Shown here: positions 1 to 8,552 of the stretch, piece after piece | Layout of the letters: every line of letters begins with the position of its first letter | Numbering within the stretch: the stretch's first letter is position 1 | Assembly (NCBI GenBank): GCA_024401055.1 | Contig: JAKSLT010000018.1 | Location: 1-39,219 of the forward strand | Direction of reading: 5' to 3' | Source of the DNA: Bacteroidaceae bacterium | Lineage (GTDB): Bacteria > Bacteroidota > Bacteroidia > Bacteroidales > Bacteroidaceae | Length of the DNA: 39,219 nucleotides | Program-made: the position numbers and the translations under genes | The notes under the pieces: model-generated | What the model was told of the DNA's origin: nothing | What the model saw: the letters and a program-made list of their open reading frames with translations, nothing else | Databases searched by the model: none

Positions 1-53
1 AGGGAACAAGTGAAAATTAAAAGGGAAGTAGTGAAAAATAAAAGAGCGGAATT
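1..53. repeat. End of a 21-bp tandem repeat array
   Basis: The window opens inside an A-rich array. The unit beginning GAAAATTAAAAGGGAA spans 12-32 (21 bp) and is followed by a degenerate copy from 33. The same unit occurs at 31145-31186 and, degenerately, at 31335-31435. No gene is seen in 1-385; the rest of that stretch holds small GC palindromes (about 168-215), the repeat at 263-299 and a terminator. Confidence 0.6.
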
Positions 54-262
54 TCATGCCGAGTACGAGTGAAATTTGCGCTTAGTCGGCATTTAGTTGC
101 GGAAATTGGGAGGAAATCTTAGTCGGTGCTTTAGTAATGGTTTGTGCGTCAGCGTTTTGCTAACTTTCGCGAGAATCGCGTGTAGCCAATCGAGTTACAC
201 TTCGCTCGCGAATATCGCGCTGTACGAGCATATAAATTGTAAAAAATTTTGACAAAAGTTTT

Positions 263-299
263 GCCTGCGGCGCTACATAAATTAGGAATAAATTTATCA
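263..299 (-). repeat. 37-bp dispersed repeat, inverted copy at the right end of the window
   Basis: The reverse complement of this 37-bp stretch is found without mismatch at 39115-39151. A third, 24-bp partial copy lies at 39171-39194. The element joins a GC palindrome (GCCGCAGGC core) to an AT-rich part reading TTCCTAATTTATGTAGC. It lies outside any plausible gene. Confidence 0.85.
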
Positions 300-330
300 T
301 AAATATTTTTTTCCGTCAGGCAAAGAACCG

Positions 331-361
331 AAAAAAAAGGCAGGGCCCGTGGAGCCCTGCC
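331..361 (-). terminator. Rho-independent terminator of the thioredoxin-domain gene
   Basis: On the minus strand an 8-bp stem (GGCAGGGC at 339-346 pairing with GCCCTGCC at 354-361) is followed by eight T residues (A-run 331-338 on the plus strand). It lies 24 bases past the stop codon of the gene at 386-2182. Confidence 0.9.
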
Positions 362-385
362 TTGTGCGGTGCGGAGGAGTATGCC

Positions 386-2182
386 CTACTTGATGATGGC
401 TTCGAGGGCGGGGATGTCGGTGTCGGAGAGAAGGATGTGGCCCTCGGCGTCGAGGAGGTAGAGGGAGGGGGTCTGGCTCATGTCGAAGAGACCGCGGGTG
501 ATGACGCTGAGGTCGGTGTCGCGGGCTACGCTCCATGATGCGGGGTAGGTGCCGGCGGCACGCTGCCAGAGGGCGGTATCCTCGTCGGTATAGACGGAGA
601 GGATGCGGAGGGAACCGTCGGCCTGATGGGCCTTCACGGCGAGGGAGCGCTGCAGGGCCTCGGCGGTGCGGTGACAGGCGGGGCAGTCGGGGTTGTTGAA
701 ATATACGAGGGTGAGACCGCCCTTGGCGAGCTGCTCGCGGAGGCTTGTGGCGGTGCCGTCGGCGAGGGTGAGGGCGAAGTCGGGGGCCGTCTGTCCGGCC
801 TTGGGGGCGGCGATGGGCTGGATGGGGAGTTCCTCACGGATGCAGCGGACGGGGAGGGAGAAGGCGCCAGTGCCGGCGGTGGGAACGTAGGCGCGGAGGC
901 CGCCGTTCACATAGTTGTTCTCCACGAGGATGCGCAGGGGGATGTAGTCGTAGCGTTGCAGGACGTTGGGGGAGTACTTTCCGGCGTAGGCCGTCCAGAG
1001 GAAGAGGCGGTCGGAGTACTGTTTGGCCTCGCCGCCGAAGATGGCGCAGCCGTCGTCGTAGTTGCGGCCGCAGACGAGGGGCCACCACTGCTTCTGTCCG
1101 TTGTTCTCGACGTAGAAGCCGGGGATGGGCATCTCCATGTTGAAGCTCTGCGTGTTGTCCCACGTCATTTTTGTGATGTCGGCGAGGTCTTCGGCGAGGG
1201 GTACCTTATAGCCGGCGGGACAGGGGTCGTAGTTGGTCTTGGTGTCGATATTTTGGTTGCCCCAGGTGAGTTGGAGTGCGCACTCGTCGGACACCCAGTG
1301 GTAACCGGCGAGGGAGTTGGCGCGGTAGTCGCGCATGTGGTGGGTGAGGGGGTGAGCCATGGAGGCAGCCTCGTCCCAGCCGGTGGCGTCGCCGGAGACG
1401 CTGACCTCCCACTGGAGGCCGAGGTCGGGGTTCACGTCGGTGAAGGCGCGGGCCTGGTCGAAGGCTTCGTTGAGGAAGTATTCCTGGTTGTCGCCTATGT
1501 AGTAGAAGGGCACGTTGCGGCCGTACTGGTAGGTGAGGCCCCAGGTGTCGCGGCCGTCAGCCTCGTTGGCGCTCACGGCACCGAGGTTGCGGTCCATGAC
1601 GGAGCATCCGTTGGGATAGACCATGACACTGGGCTGGTCGGTAAGCCAGATGTGCCATATCCATACGACGGTGCCCTTGCTGTTGACGGCGGCGATGACG
1701 GCGTTGCCTTCGGTGGCGCCGGCGGTGAAGGATACGGTGCCGTCGGCATAGGAGACGTCGGAGATGAGAGGCTGGTCGGCCTTCTCGCGCCAAAGCCAAG
1801 TGGCGGAGGCAATGTTCTTAATGGCAGAGCCATCGACGTGGGTGGCGCGGAACTTGTAGGAACCGGCGGCGCTGACGACGTAGCTGTTGGCCTCGCCGCC
1901 GAGGTCGGTGACGGTGGGGGGAGTGGGTTCGGCGCTACGGAAGTTTACGCTGCTGATATCACTGACGGGATATTCCACGGTGGTGCCGTCGGTGAGTTTT
2001 ACGCGCATAGCTTCTTTGCTCTGGGCGCTGGCAGCTTTGTTGAAGTCTGCACTGTTGACTTGTCCGACGGGATGCTCCACGGCGGAACCGTCGGTGAGGT
2101 TTACGCGCATCACTCCGTTGGTTTGTGCACTGGCCGAGAGGGCAAAGAGAGCCGTCGCGGCAAGGAAAAGGAACTTTTTCAT
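386..2182 (-). CDS. Exported multidomain protein with C-terminal thioredoxin-like domain
   Basis: This 598-residue protein begins with a signal peptide (about 1-19, ending ALSASA). Two near-identical segments follow, at 25-47 and 59-81, each of the form MRVxLTDGxxVExPVxxxxSxxF. This is the short strand-rich motif common near the N terminus of Bacteroidales exported proteins, here duplicated. Residues about 185-450 contain VMDRNLGA and YQYGR, resembling the fibrobacter-type (FISUMP) or fimbrillin-associated domain. Residues about 455-598 are a thioredoxin-like/redoxin domain with CPAC at 500-503, which would make it a thiol-disulfide oxidoreductase acting outside the cytoplasm. It is the last gene of the minus-strand surface-protein group and has its own terminator. 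The substrate is unknown; the domain reading is firm for the thioredoxin part and tentative for the middle. Confidence 0.85.
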   Translation of the reverse strand: MKKFLFLAATALFALSASAQTNGVMRVNLTDGSAVEHPVGQVNSADFNKAASAQSKEAMRVKLTDGTTVEYPVSDISSVNFRSAEPTPPTVTDLGGEANSYVVSAAGSYKFRATHVDGSAIKNIASATWLWREKADQPLISDVSYADGTVSFTAGATEGNAVIAAVNSKGTVVWIWHIWLTDQPSVMVYPNGCSVMDRNLGAVSANEADGRDTWGLTYQYGRNVPFYYIGDNQEYFLNEAFDQARAFTDVNPDLGLQWEVSVSGDATGWDEAASMAHPLTHHMRDYRANSLAGYHWVSDECALQLTWGNQNIDTKTNYDPCPAGYKVPLAEDLADITKMTWDNTQSFNMEMPIPGFYVENNGQKQWWPLVCGRNYDDGCAIFGGEAKQYSDRLFLWTAYAGKYSPNVLQRYDYIPLRILVENNYVNGGLRAYVPTAGTGAFSLPVRCIREELPIQPIAAPKAGQTAPDFALTLADGTATSLREQLAKGGLTLVYFNNPDCPACHRTAEALQRSLAVKAHQADGSLRILSVYTDEDTALWQRAAGTYPASWSVARDTDLSVITRGLFDMSQTPSLYLLDAEGHILLSDTDIPALEAIIK

Positions 2183-2286
2183 AAGGCTTATGGTTAAGGT
2201 ATGTTCTATTAATTAGTTATTTCTTCCATTCAGGGTAGTATTCTATGCTCGGCTGCTTTTGGTCTCTTCTCTCGTATCTTCCTTCC

Positions 2287-2330
2287 TTTCTTTCAGTCAC
2301 GGTGCCCGCACCGCTCCTTCATGAAAGAAA
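2287..2330. other. Nested inverted repeat in the intergenic region
   Basis: An outer 9-bp perfect inverted repeat (TTTCTTTCA at 2287-2295, TGAAAGAAA at 2322-2330) encloses an inner 5-bp stem (CGGTG at 2300-2304, CACCG at 2309-2313). Its role is unknown. It could be a structured leader of the downstream minus-strand gene. Confidence 0.5.
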
Positions 2331-2340
2331 GAAATCTATA

Positions 2341-2360
2341 CTTTTGGACGTTTCCAAAAG
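2341..2360 (-). terminator. Possible terminator hairpin after the first CotH gene
   Basis: CTTTTGGA (2341-2348) and TCCAAAAG (2353-2360) form a perfect 8-bp stem with a 4-nt loop, 47 bases past the CotH stop on the minus strand. Only a loosely T-rich tract follows, so termination is uncertain. The hairpin is symmetrical and could act on either strand. Confidence 0.45.
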
Positions 2361-2406
2361 TCGGAAGAGCCGCAAAACCACCGCGAGCTAATTTATAGAA
2401 CCTACC

Positions 2407-5400
2407 TTAATATAGAATTTTGTGGTTATTCTGAAGGAAGACACCGCGGGGGCGGCCAGCCCTGACGGGAGAGCCCCCCTCGCTCCCCCCAACGGGGGAA
2501 GTCCGGACGGGACGGCCGGTGAGGTCATAGACCGTAGTCCGTAGTCTGTTGTCCGTTGTCCGTAGTCTCTCAACACCCTCCAGCGGGTCGGGGGTGAAGG
2601 AGAAGAGCGATGAGAGAGGAGCGAGGCGCTCCTGCTCGCCCTGGTCGGTGGAGAGGAGGGCGGCGAAAATGCTGACGGGGTGGGCGAAGGCGTCGCGGGA
2701 GCCTGTCAGGAACTGGAGGTTGAGGGTGTGGCTGCCGGTGGTGAGGGCGCGGTTGCCGTCGGCATAGAGGAGGAGACGGTAGCGGCGGATGGAATCGCCC
2801 TCGGCGGTGTATTCCACGAGTTTGCGGGAGAGGTCGCCGAAGTCGGGCTGGGTGTCGATGTCGAAGAGTTCCAGGGCGGCGGGCACGGAGAGGTCGAACT
2901 GCAAGCCGCTGTAGTGGCCGTCCTCTACAACGAGCGTGAGGGCCAGAGAGGCTTCGCCGTCGGGGTCGGCCTCGAAGGCGGCGGGCACGGAGAACCGGCC
3001 GTTGGCAGGGGCGAGGTGGCGCTGGCGGCGGAGGGCAGCGGTGCGGCGGGTTTCGTCGGCAGCCTCATCAAGGATGAGGGAGACGAGCGCCTCGGCGTCG
3101 GCAGCGTTGACGGAGCCGTCGGCGTTGATGTCGGAGCGGGAGAGAAGGCACGTCTCGTAGGGATAGGGGGCGAGGCGGTCGAGGAGGCTCACGGCATCGG
3201 CCACGTTGAGAGAACCGTCGGCGTTGACATCGCCCGTGCGACCCTCGTCGGTGGGCTCGGTGTCGGCAGGGGAGGGAGAGGGGACGGGCTCGCCGGGGTC
3301 GGGCTCGGTGCGGGGGACGATGCCGGCGCGCCGGGAGAGAGCCTCGGCGCGCTGGGAGAGCCAGGACTTGCATTTCTCCGTCTGCGCGGCGTAGTCGGTC
3401 TTGTCGCGCTTGTTGGTGACGTTGTCGCTGCCGGCGTTGTGGGCAAAGGAACGGGAGACTACGGCGTAGTAGTCGTCGCAGAAGTCCAGCAACTCCTGCA
3501 GGCGGCCGCCGTTGATGAAGTCCTCCCAGAGCTTGACGTACTGCGCATGTACCGCGGGGTCTTTGAGGATGCCGCCGAAGAGCTGGCCGCAGCGGCCGGA
3601 GGCACTGCCGGAGGTGGAGAGGTCGTTCAGGAAGTCGAAGGCAGGCTCGTAGTCGAAGTTGGTGTGGGTAAACTTGTAGCCGTACGCCCAGTCCACGTCC
3701 CACACGGGGCCCCAGTTCCAGGGCGACTGTTCGGGGTTGAGCACGTCCTCACAGTAGAGATAGACACTCTTGGGGTGGGCCAGCTCACAGTTCATTGCCA
3801 GTTCGTTGGTGAAGTAGTAACTGGCGGCATACTGCGGTTCAACGATACGTGAGGGCGTGCCGTAGAGAGCCTCCTGCTCCATGCGGTCGAAGGCCTGCTG
3901 GATGATGTCCTTGGAGAGAGAGGTGACGCACTCGGGGTCGTCGAACTCCGGCGCCTTGATGTTGGCGGGCATGGAGAGGAAAGAGGAGTGGAAACGGTAG
4001 GCCTCGTCGTAGTTGGTGTCGAGTTCAAGGAGGGTGGCGGTGCTCTCGTCGGGGACGTCCACGCTGTTGTTGGCCATACGCACCTTCTCGGTGAAATTGT
4101 AGGCGCCGCGGTATTCGCCGTTGATGTAGAGGTCGCAGGGCACGATGTGGTTGGCCTTGGCTGCGTGGGACAGGCCGGCGATGCACATCGCCACGGCGTT
4201 GGTGGTCATGGAGCCGACGAGCGGGTTGGCGAGGAGCACCCAGTGCTTGCCGGAGGTAAGGCCGAAGGGCTTCTGCTTCTCAACGAACTTGAAATGATAG
4301 GGGTTCTTGGCACTGGGGTCGGAGCCGCTCCAAGTGGTGTTGCCGCGGCCGCGGATGAGGATGGGCTGGGCGTCGAGGTCGGGGAAGATGCCGGCACCGT
4401 CGAAGCGCGCAGTGCCCTCAATGTATTCCGTCTTGGAGGCAGGGGGAGCGCCCGTGGCGGTGGTTATGTAAATGGCGGGAATGCCGTATGTGCCGGTGGG
4501 GTGGTCGGAGAGGAAATCAACGTTTACGGTCTGCTCGCGGGAGAAGGGGACATAGGAATAACGGCTTTTCCCTTCCGTGGTACCATTCGGGCCGGCCGCG
4601 CTCTCGTCTTTATGAAGAAGGAACCAGTCGGGGCGCGTGAGGCGGTATGTCACGGGCTTGTCGAAGCGCAGACGGGACTGCTTGCTCACCTGGCGGCGGC
4701 CGTCCACGGTGACGATGATGTTCTCGTCGGGGAGTTGGAAACTCGGCGTGAGCCATTTGCCTATGCAGCCCACGGAGATATTTATCACGTCGGCGGATGG
4801 GGCGTCGGCCTCGGCGTCGGTGAAGACCTGCGGATTGAATTTGTTGTTGAATTTATACGAAAGGAAAGACGGGCAGTCCTCCGGCATCTCCGTGGAGACG
4901 GATATGACGGATGAGAGAGTGAGCGTCTCATTCCCGGAGAGTTCAATGAGGAGCGTGCCGTCGCTCTCAATCTGACGGGTAATATAGTCGGCAGGTATGG
5001 CGCGCACGGAACCGTCGGCAAGGCGGACATAGAGGCAGTGCTGCGGGGCGGGGACTATGGTATCGGTCGGAGTGTCGTCCTTCCCGTCGTCCTTCCCGTC
5101 GTCGTTTCCGTCATCGTCCGTTGTCTGTTGTCCGTTGTCCGTTGTCTTATAATTGGCGTTATAGACATAGTTGAAACTCCAAGCGCCGGTGCCGCTGCGC
5201 AGTCCGCCAATGGCTCCCTGGCTTTGGCCGTTCATATACTGACCGTGGGAGATGAAGCGCAGCATGTATTCGTTGAGTTTGGCAGGTATGTCGGAGAACA
5301 TCCCGCTGAAATTAGAGACGGTGCCGTAGCCTTGTTCCGAAGGCCCTACAATCTGCCAAACATTGGCCGCGCTCTTTGTCGAGAGGGAGAAATCGCCATC

Positions 5401-5733
5401 GGCAGGGCATGCAAGGTATGACTCTTCCTCTTTGGCTGACTCAAGTCGGAGGAGATAACCTCCGACGGTGGGAATGACCTGCAGGATTTCAGCGTCGCTG
5501 GGTGGCCGGGCCTCCGACAACAGGCGTGATTCGGAAACAACGGAAACAGGCTTGGTGCCCGTGATGAAATTATTTCCGCTGCCTCCCACGCTGAAGATAC
5601 CCACACGCGCCATTCCCTTCGCAGCCTCGTTGCGCAGTTGCTGGGCCGTGAAGTATAGGGTTGTCGTGTCGTAGTCGGTGGCGACAGCGACGGTTGACAG
5701 GAGGAACAGGATAAGGGTGAGGGTATGTTTCAT
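2407..5733 (-). CDS. CotH kinase family surface protein with dockerin-like EF-hands and C-terminal tail
   Basis: This 1108-residue protein has a signal peptide (about 1-18) and an N-terminal region of about 195 residues absent from its paralogue. A low-complexity linker (about 195-222) rich in Thr, Asp, Gly and Lys follows. A CotH-type domain covers about 410-780: IRGRGNTTW at 460, GEYRGAYNFTEKV at 539 and WDVDW at 678, the last a likely metal/ATP-binding motif. Two EF-hand-like segments (GDVNADGSLNVADAV at 834, DINADGSVNAADA at 868) form a dockerin type I-like module. A cohesin-like beta domain (about 925-1055) and a YDLTGRPV tail follow. CotH proteins elsewhere are atypical protein kinases; that activity is inferred. 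The tail suggests type IX secretion or a related surface-sorting route. The next gene upstream is its paralogue, 14 bases away, so they are probably co-transcribed. Confidence 0.88.
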   Translation of the reverse strand: MKHTLTLILFLLSTVAVATDYDTTTLYFTAQQLRNEAAKGMARVGIFSVGGSGNNFITGTKPVSVVSESRLLSEARPPSDAEILQVIPTVGGYLLRLESAKEEESYLACPADGDFSLSTKSAANVWQIVGPSEQGYGTVSNFSGMFSDIPAKLNEYMLRFISHGQYMNGQSQGAIGGLRSGTGAWSFNYVYNANYKTTDNGQQTTDDDGNDDGKDDGKDDTPTDTIVPAPQHCLYVRLADGSVRAIPADYITRQIESDGTLLIELSGNETLTLSSVISVSTEMPEDCPSFLSYKFNNKFNPQVFTDAEADAPSADVINISVGCIGKWLTPSFQLPDENIIVTVDGRRQVSKQSRLRFDKPVTYRLTRPDWFLLHKDESAAGPNGTTEGKSRYSYVPFSREQTVNVDFLSDHPTGTYGIPAIYITTATGAPPASKTEYIEGTARFDGAGIFPDLDAQPILIRGRGNTTWSGSDPSAKNPYHFKFVEKQKPFGLTSGKHWVLLANPLVGSMTTNAVAMCIAGLSHAAKANHIVPCDLYINGEYRGAYNFTEKVRMANNSVDVPDESTATLLELDTNYDEAYRFHSSFLSMPANIKAPEFDDPECVTSLSKDIIQQAFDRMEQEALYGTPSRIVEPQYAASYYFTNELAMNCELAHPKSVYLYCEDVLNPEQSPWNWGPVWDVDWAYGYKFTHTNFDYEPAFDFLNDLSTSGSASGRCGQLFGGILKDPAVHAQYVKLWEDFINGGRLQELLDFCDDYYAVVSRSFAHNAGSDNVTNKRDKTDYAAQTEKCKSWLSQRAEALSRRAGIVPRTEPDPGEPVPSPSPADTEPTDEGRTGDVNADGSLNVADAVSLLDRLAPYPYETCLLSRSDINADGSVNAADAEALVSLILDEAADETRRTAALRRQRHLAPANGRFSVPAAFEADPDGEASLALTLVVEDGHYSGLQFDLSVPAALELFDIDTQPDFGDLSRKLVEYTAEGDSIRRYRLLLYADGNRALTTGSHTLNLQFLTGSRDAFAHPVSIFAALLSTDQGEQERLAPLSSLFSFTPDPLEGVERLRTTDNRLRTTVYDLTGRPVRTSPVGGSEGGSPVRAGRPRGVFLQNNHKILY
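2471..2530 (-). repeat. Palindromic GC-rich element inside the CotH C-terminal tail
   Basis: A C-run/G-run palindrome (C-run 485-490, G-run 494-498 of the 2000s) sits inside the reading frame between YDLTGRPV and the final residues. The paralogue carries the aligned 60-bp block at 5794-5853. Similar C-run/G-run palindromes are intergenic at 38770-38845. Confidence 0.55.
2532..2566 (-). repeat. Heptanucleotide tandem repeat (5 units) within the CotH gene
   Basis: Five consecutive 7-bp units read CCGTAGT, CCGTAGT, CTGTTGT, CCGTTGT, CCGTAGT on the plus strand. They encode the RTTDNRLRTT region joining the cohesin-like domain to the C-terminal tail. Confidence 0.9.
5118..5145 (-). repeat. Heptanucleotide tandem repeat (4 units) within the CotH gene
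   Basis: Four 7-bp units (CCGTTGT, CTGTTGT, CCGTTGT, CCGTTGT) encode the TTDNGQQTT linker. The linker separates the extra N-terminal region from the part shared with the paralogue. Confidence 0.9.
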
Positions 5734-5747
5734 ATCATTGAGGAAGT

Positions 5748-8465
5748 CTAGAAGATAACCTTTCTGCCGCGGGCAATTAATACTCCGTGGAAAGAGCCCC
5801 CCTCATTCTTCCCAAGGGGGGAAGTATTGACGGGACGGCCGGTGAGGTCATAGATGAGCCCCCCCTCGCTGTCTGTTGTCTGTTGTCCGTAGTCCGTAGT
5901 CCGTAGTCTCTCTACGTCGTCCAGCGGGTCGGGGGTGAAGGTGAACGTGCTGTGGGTGTTGGCGGCGCGCTCCTCCTCACCGATGGCGTTGGCCAGGAGG
6001 ACGGAGGAGAGACTGATGACTTGCGGGGCAGCGGTGCGCTCACCCGCGGTGAAGGTCAGTTTGAAGGCGTGGCGGCCTTTCGTGAAGGCGTGGGCACCGT
6101 CGGTGTAGAAGATGATGCGGAAGTGCTGGGTGCCGTCCTCGTCGGTGGGGAGCTGGGTCTGCGCCAGTTCCAGGTTGCGGAAATTGGGGGCGGCGTTGAG
6201 TTTCTTGAGGGTGAGGCCGGCGGGGAGGGCGAGGTCGAACTGCAGACCGCAGTATTTTCCTTCGTCAATGTTGAGTGCGCACTGCAGGGTGACGTCCGTC
6301 TCGGGGTCGGCCTGGAAGTCTTCCAGGGAGAGCTGGGCCGTGGCGGGTGCGAGGTGGCGCTGGCGTTGCAGAGCCTTGCGGCGGGCTGCAGCGTCCTGCT
6401 GGAGGGAGAGGATGATCTGGCAGATGGCTGCGGCGTCCTCATCAGCAATGCGGCCGTTGGCATCCACGTCGGCGTGGCGGCGGATGCAAGCGTCGTATTC
6501 CAGTGAGCGGATGAAGTTGAGGAGGCACACGACGTCGGCAATGCTGATGGCGCCGTCGCCGTTGACGTCGCCCATAAGGCCCTCGTCGGGCAGCGGCGGG
6601 AGAGGCCCGTCGGGGGGCGTGGGCAGCGGATTTATCTTGATGCCGGCCTGATTGGCGAGGAAGTAGGCGCGGGCCTTGAGCCACTCCAGGCACTGGGGGA
6701 GTTGGGCGGCGTAGTCGGTCTTGTCGTGGGACGAGGTGGCGTTGTCGTTAGTCTTGTTGTGGGCGAAGGAAGAGGCCGTGAAGGCATAGTAGGCGGTGCA
6801 GAAATCCAGCACGTCGGCCAGTCCGCCGCCGTTGACATAGTATTCCAGCAGGCTGTTGTAGGCTGCCTTAACCTCGGGGTCGTTGAACATCGACTCCACC
6901 CAGCGGCCCATGGCGCCGTGCACCTGACCGCTGTTCTTCAGATGCTCAATGAAGTCCTCCTCGATGTCGTCCACGAAATAGATACTGTTCTCCTTGTAGC
7001 CGAAGCCCCAGTCGAGGTCCCACACGGGTCCCCACACCCACGGCGACTCCTTAATATTAAAGATGTCCTCGTTGTAGAGGAACGTGCTCTTGGGGTGGCC
7101 GAGTTCGCAGTTGTTCACGAGGCTGTTGACGAGGAAGAAGTTGGCGCAGTAGAGCGGATCCATATAGTCGGCCACGCTGTTGTCGAGCGTCTTCTGCTCC
7201 AGCGTGTTGTAGGCGCGGCGCACGTTGTCTTCCGTCAGGGCGGAGGTGGAGGCCTCGTCGTCGAAGTCGGGCGTGTGGATATTGACGGGCATGCCGAGTT
7301 CGGTGGAGTGGAAGCGGTGGGGCTCGTCGTAGTAAGTGTCGAGTTCCAGGAGCGTGGCGCGGGAGTCGTCGTCGAGGTCCACGCTGTTATTGTGAAGGCC
7401 CACCTTCTCGGTGAGGTTGTAGGAGCCGCGGTATTCGCCGTTGATGTAGAGGTCGCAGGGCACGATGTGGTTGGCGGCGGCCGTCTGCAGGAGGCCGGCG
7501 ATATACATGCCTATGGCATTGGCGGTCATTGAGCCCGACTGGCGGTTGGCCAGCAATACCCAGTGTTTGCCGGCGGTGAGGCCGAAGGGCTTCTCCTTGT
7601 CAAGGAACTTGAAGTGGTAGGGGTTCTTGGCCGTGGCGCCGCTGTCGCTCCACGACGAGTTGCCGCGGCCGCGGATGAGGATGCGCTTCTCGCCCATGTC
7701 GGGGAAGACGCCGGCACCGTAGAACTCGGCCATGCCCTCGATATACTCCGTCTTGGAGAGCGGGGGCTCGCCCGTCTCGGTGGTAATGTGTATCTGGGGA
7801 ATGCCGTAGGTGCCTATGGGATAGTCGGAGGGGAAGTCCACGACCACGGTCTGGTGGCGGCCGTAGGGGATTTCGTTGTAGATGTAGCCGGTGGAGTCCT
7901 GCAAGATTTGCACTTCCTTCCAGAGGGCTCGGCCGAGGGTGTAGGTGACGGGGCGGGCGAAACTCTGGCGTGTTACCTTGCTCTGCTGCGGCGTGGCGCC
8001 GACGAAGACGAGGGTACTGTCGTCGGGCAGTTGGAAACTGGCGGTGAGCCATTTGCCTATGCCGGCGGCCTCGAGGCGTATGACGGTAGCGGAGGGGTCA
8101 GAGGCTTCGGTGTCGCAGTAGAGTTGGGGATTGAATTTGTTGTTGAACTTGAAGGAGCGGAAGGCCGGCATGTCGTCGGGCGGCGTGGCGGTGAGGGCCG
8201 TCACGTTCTTGAAGGAGAGGCGCTTGCCATTTATTAGGTTGAGCGTGAGGCGGCCTTCGCTGGGCTGAGACTGGCGCTCAATGTACGCGACGGGCACCAC
8301 GGTGAGGGCACCGTCGGCAGTAGAGATGAAGAGGCAGGAGTCAGCGGGTGCGGGCTCGCTGCTTTCGGGGGCAGCGGAAGATAACCGGCCGGTGCTCACG
8401 GCCGCAAAGGCTGCGGTCGTGAGCATGGCCAGAAAGAGAGAGAGGATAGTTCTTTTAATATACAT
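5748..8465 (-). CDS. CotH kinase family surface protein with dockerin-like EF-hands (paralogue)
   Basis: The Met at 8465 begins MYIKRTILSLFLAM, a good signal peptide. A Met six codons upstream (8483) is possible but adds only MPPPLS. From that start the protein has about 905 residues. It aligns with its neighbour from CLFISTADG onward: IRGRGNSSW, NGEYRGSYNLTEKV and PVWDLDWGFGY define the CotH domain. GDVNGDGAISIADVV and a second DVDANGR segment form the dockerin-like pair. A cohesin-like beta domain and an IYDLTGRPV ... RGRKVIF tail follow. It lacks the extra N-terminal region of the neighbour. Tandem duplication is the simplest origin. Surface location is inferred from signal and tail; kinase activity is a family inference. 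Confidence 0.87.
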   Translation of the reverse strand: MYIKRTILSLFLAMLTTAAFAAVSTGRLSSAAPESSEPAPADSCLFISTADGALTVVPVAYIERQSQPSEGRLTLNLINGKRLSFKNVTALTATPPDDMPAFRSFKFNNKFNPQLYCDTEASDPSATVIRLEAAGIGKWLTASFQLPDDSTLVFVGATPQQSKVTRQSFARPVTYTLGRALWKEVQILQDSTGYIYNEIPYGRHQTVVVDFPSDYPIGTYGIPQIHITTETGEPPLSKTEYIEGMAEFYGAGVFPDMGEKRILIRGRGNSSWSDSGATAKNPYHFKFLDKEKPFGLTAGKHWVLLANRQSGSMTANAIGMYIAGLLQTAAANHIVPCDLYINGEYRGSYNLTEKVGLHNNSVDLDDDSRATLLELDTYYDEPHRFHSTELGMPVNIHTPDFDDEASTSALTEDNVRRAYNTLEQKTLDNSVADYMDPLYCANFFLVNSLVNNCELGHPKSTFLYNEDIFNIKESPWVWGPVWDLDWGFGYKENSIYFVDDIEEDFIEHLKNSGQVHGAMGRWVESMFNDPEVKAAYNSLLEYYVNGGGLADVLDFCTAYYAFTASSFAHNKTNDNATSSHDKTDYAAQLPQCLEWLKARAYFLANQAGIKINPLPTPPDGPLPPLPDEGLMGDVNGDGAISIADVVCLLNFIRSLEYDACIRRHADVDANGRIADEDAAAICQIILSLQQDAAARRKALQRQRHLAPATAQLSLEDFQADPETDVTLQCALNIDEGKYCGLQFDLALPAGLTLKKLNAAPNFRNLELAQTQLPTDEDGTQHFRIIFYTDGAHAFTKGRHAFKLTFTAGERTAAPQVISLSSVLLANAIGEEERAANTHSTFTFTPDPLDDVERLRTTDYGQQTTDSEGGLIYDLTGRPVNTSPLGKNEGGSFHGVLIARGRKVIF
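5794..5853 (-). repeat. Palindromic GC-rich element inside the second CotH C-terminal tail
   Basis: This block aligns over 60 bp with 2471-2530 and carries a C-run/G-run palindrome within the coding sequence for the tail. The copies differ mostly in the palindrome's flanks. Confidence 0.5.
5873..5907 (-). repeat. Heptanucleotide tandem repeat (5 units) within the second CotH gene
   Basis: The units CTGTTGT twice and CCGTAGT three times are uninterrupted. They encode RLRTTDYGQQTTD between the cohesin-like domain and the C-terminal tail, the same junction as the array at 2532-2566 but with a different unit order. Confidence 0.9.
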
Positions 8466-8552
8466 GGAGAGGGGAGGGGGCACCGCGACCTTCCGGCCGC
8501 GGCACCTGACCTCGGGGGGATGTTTAGTTTGTATTGCGGATATTAACGGTCC

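Noticed and set aside
626..2197. Antisense open frame of 523 codons opposite the thioredoxin-domain gene
   Set aside because: It is Gly/Val/Ala/Glu-rich, without motifs or a signal, and mirrors the real gene.
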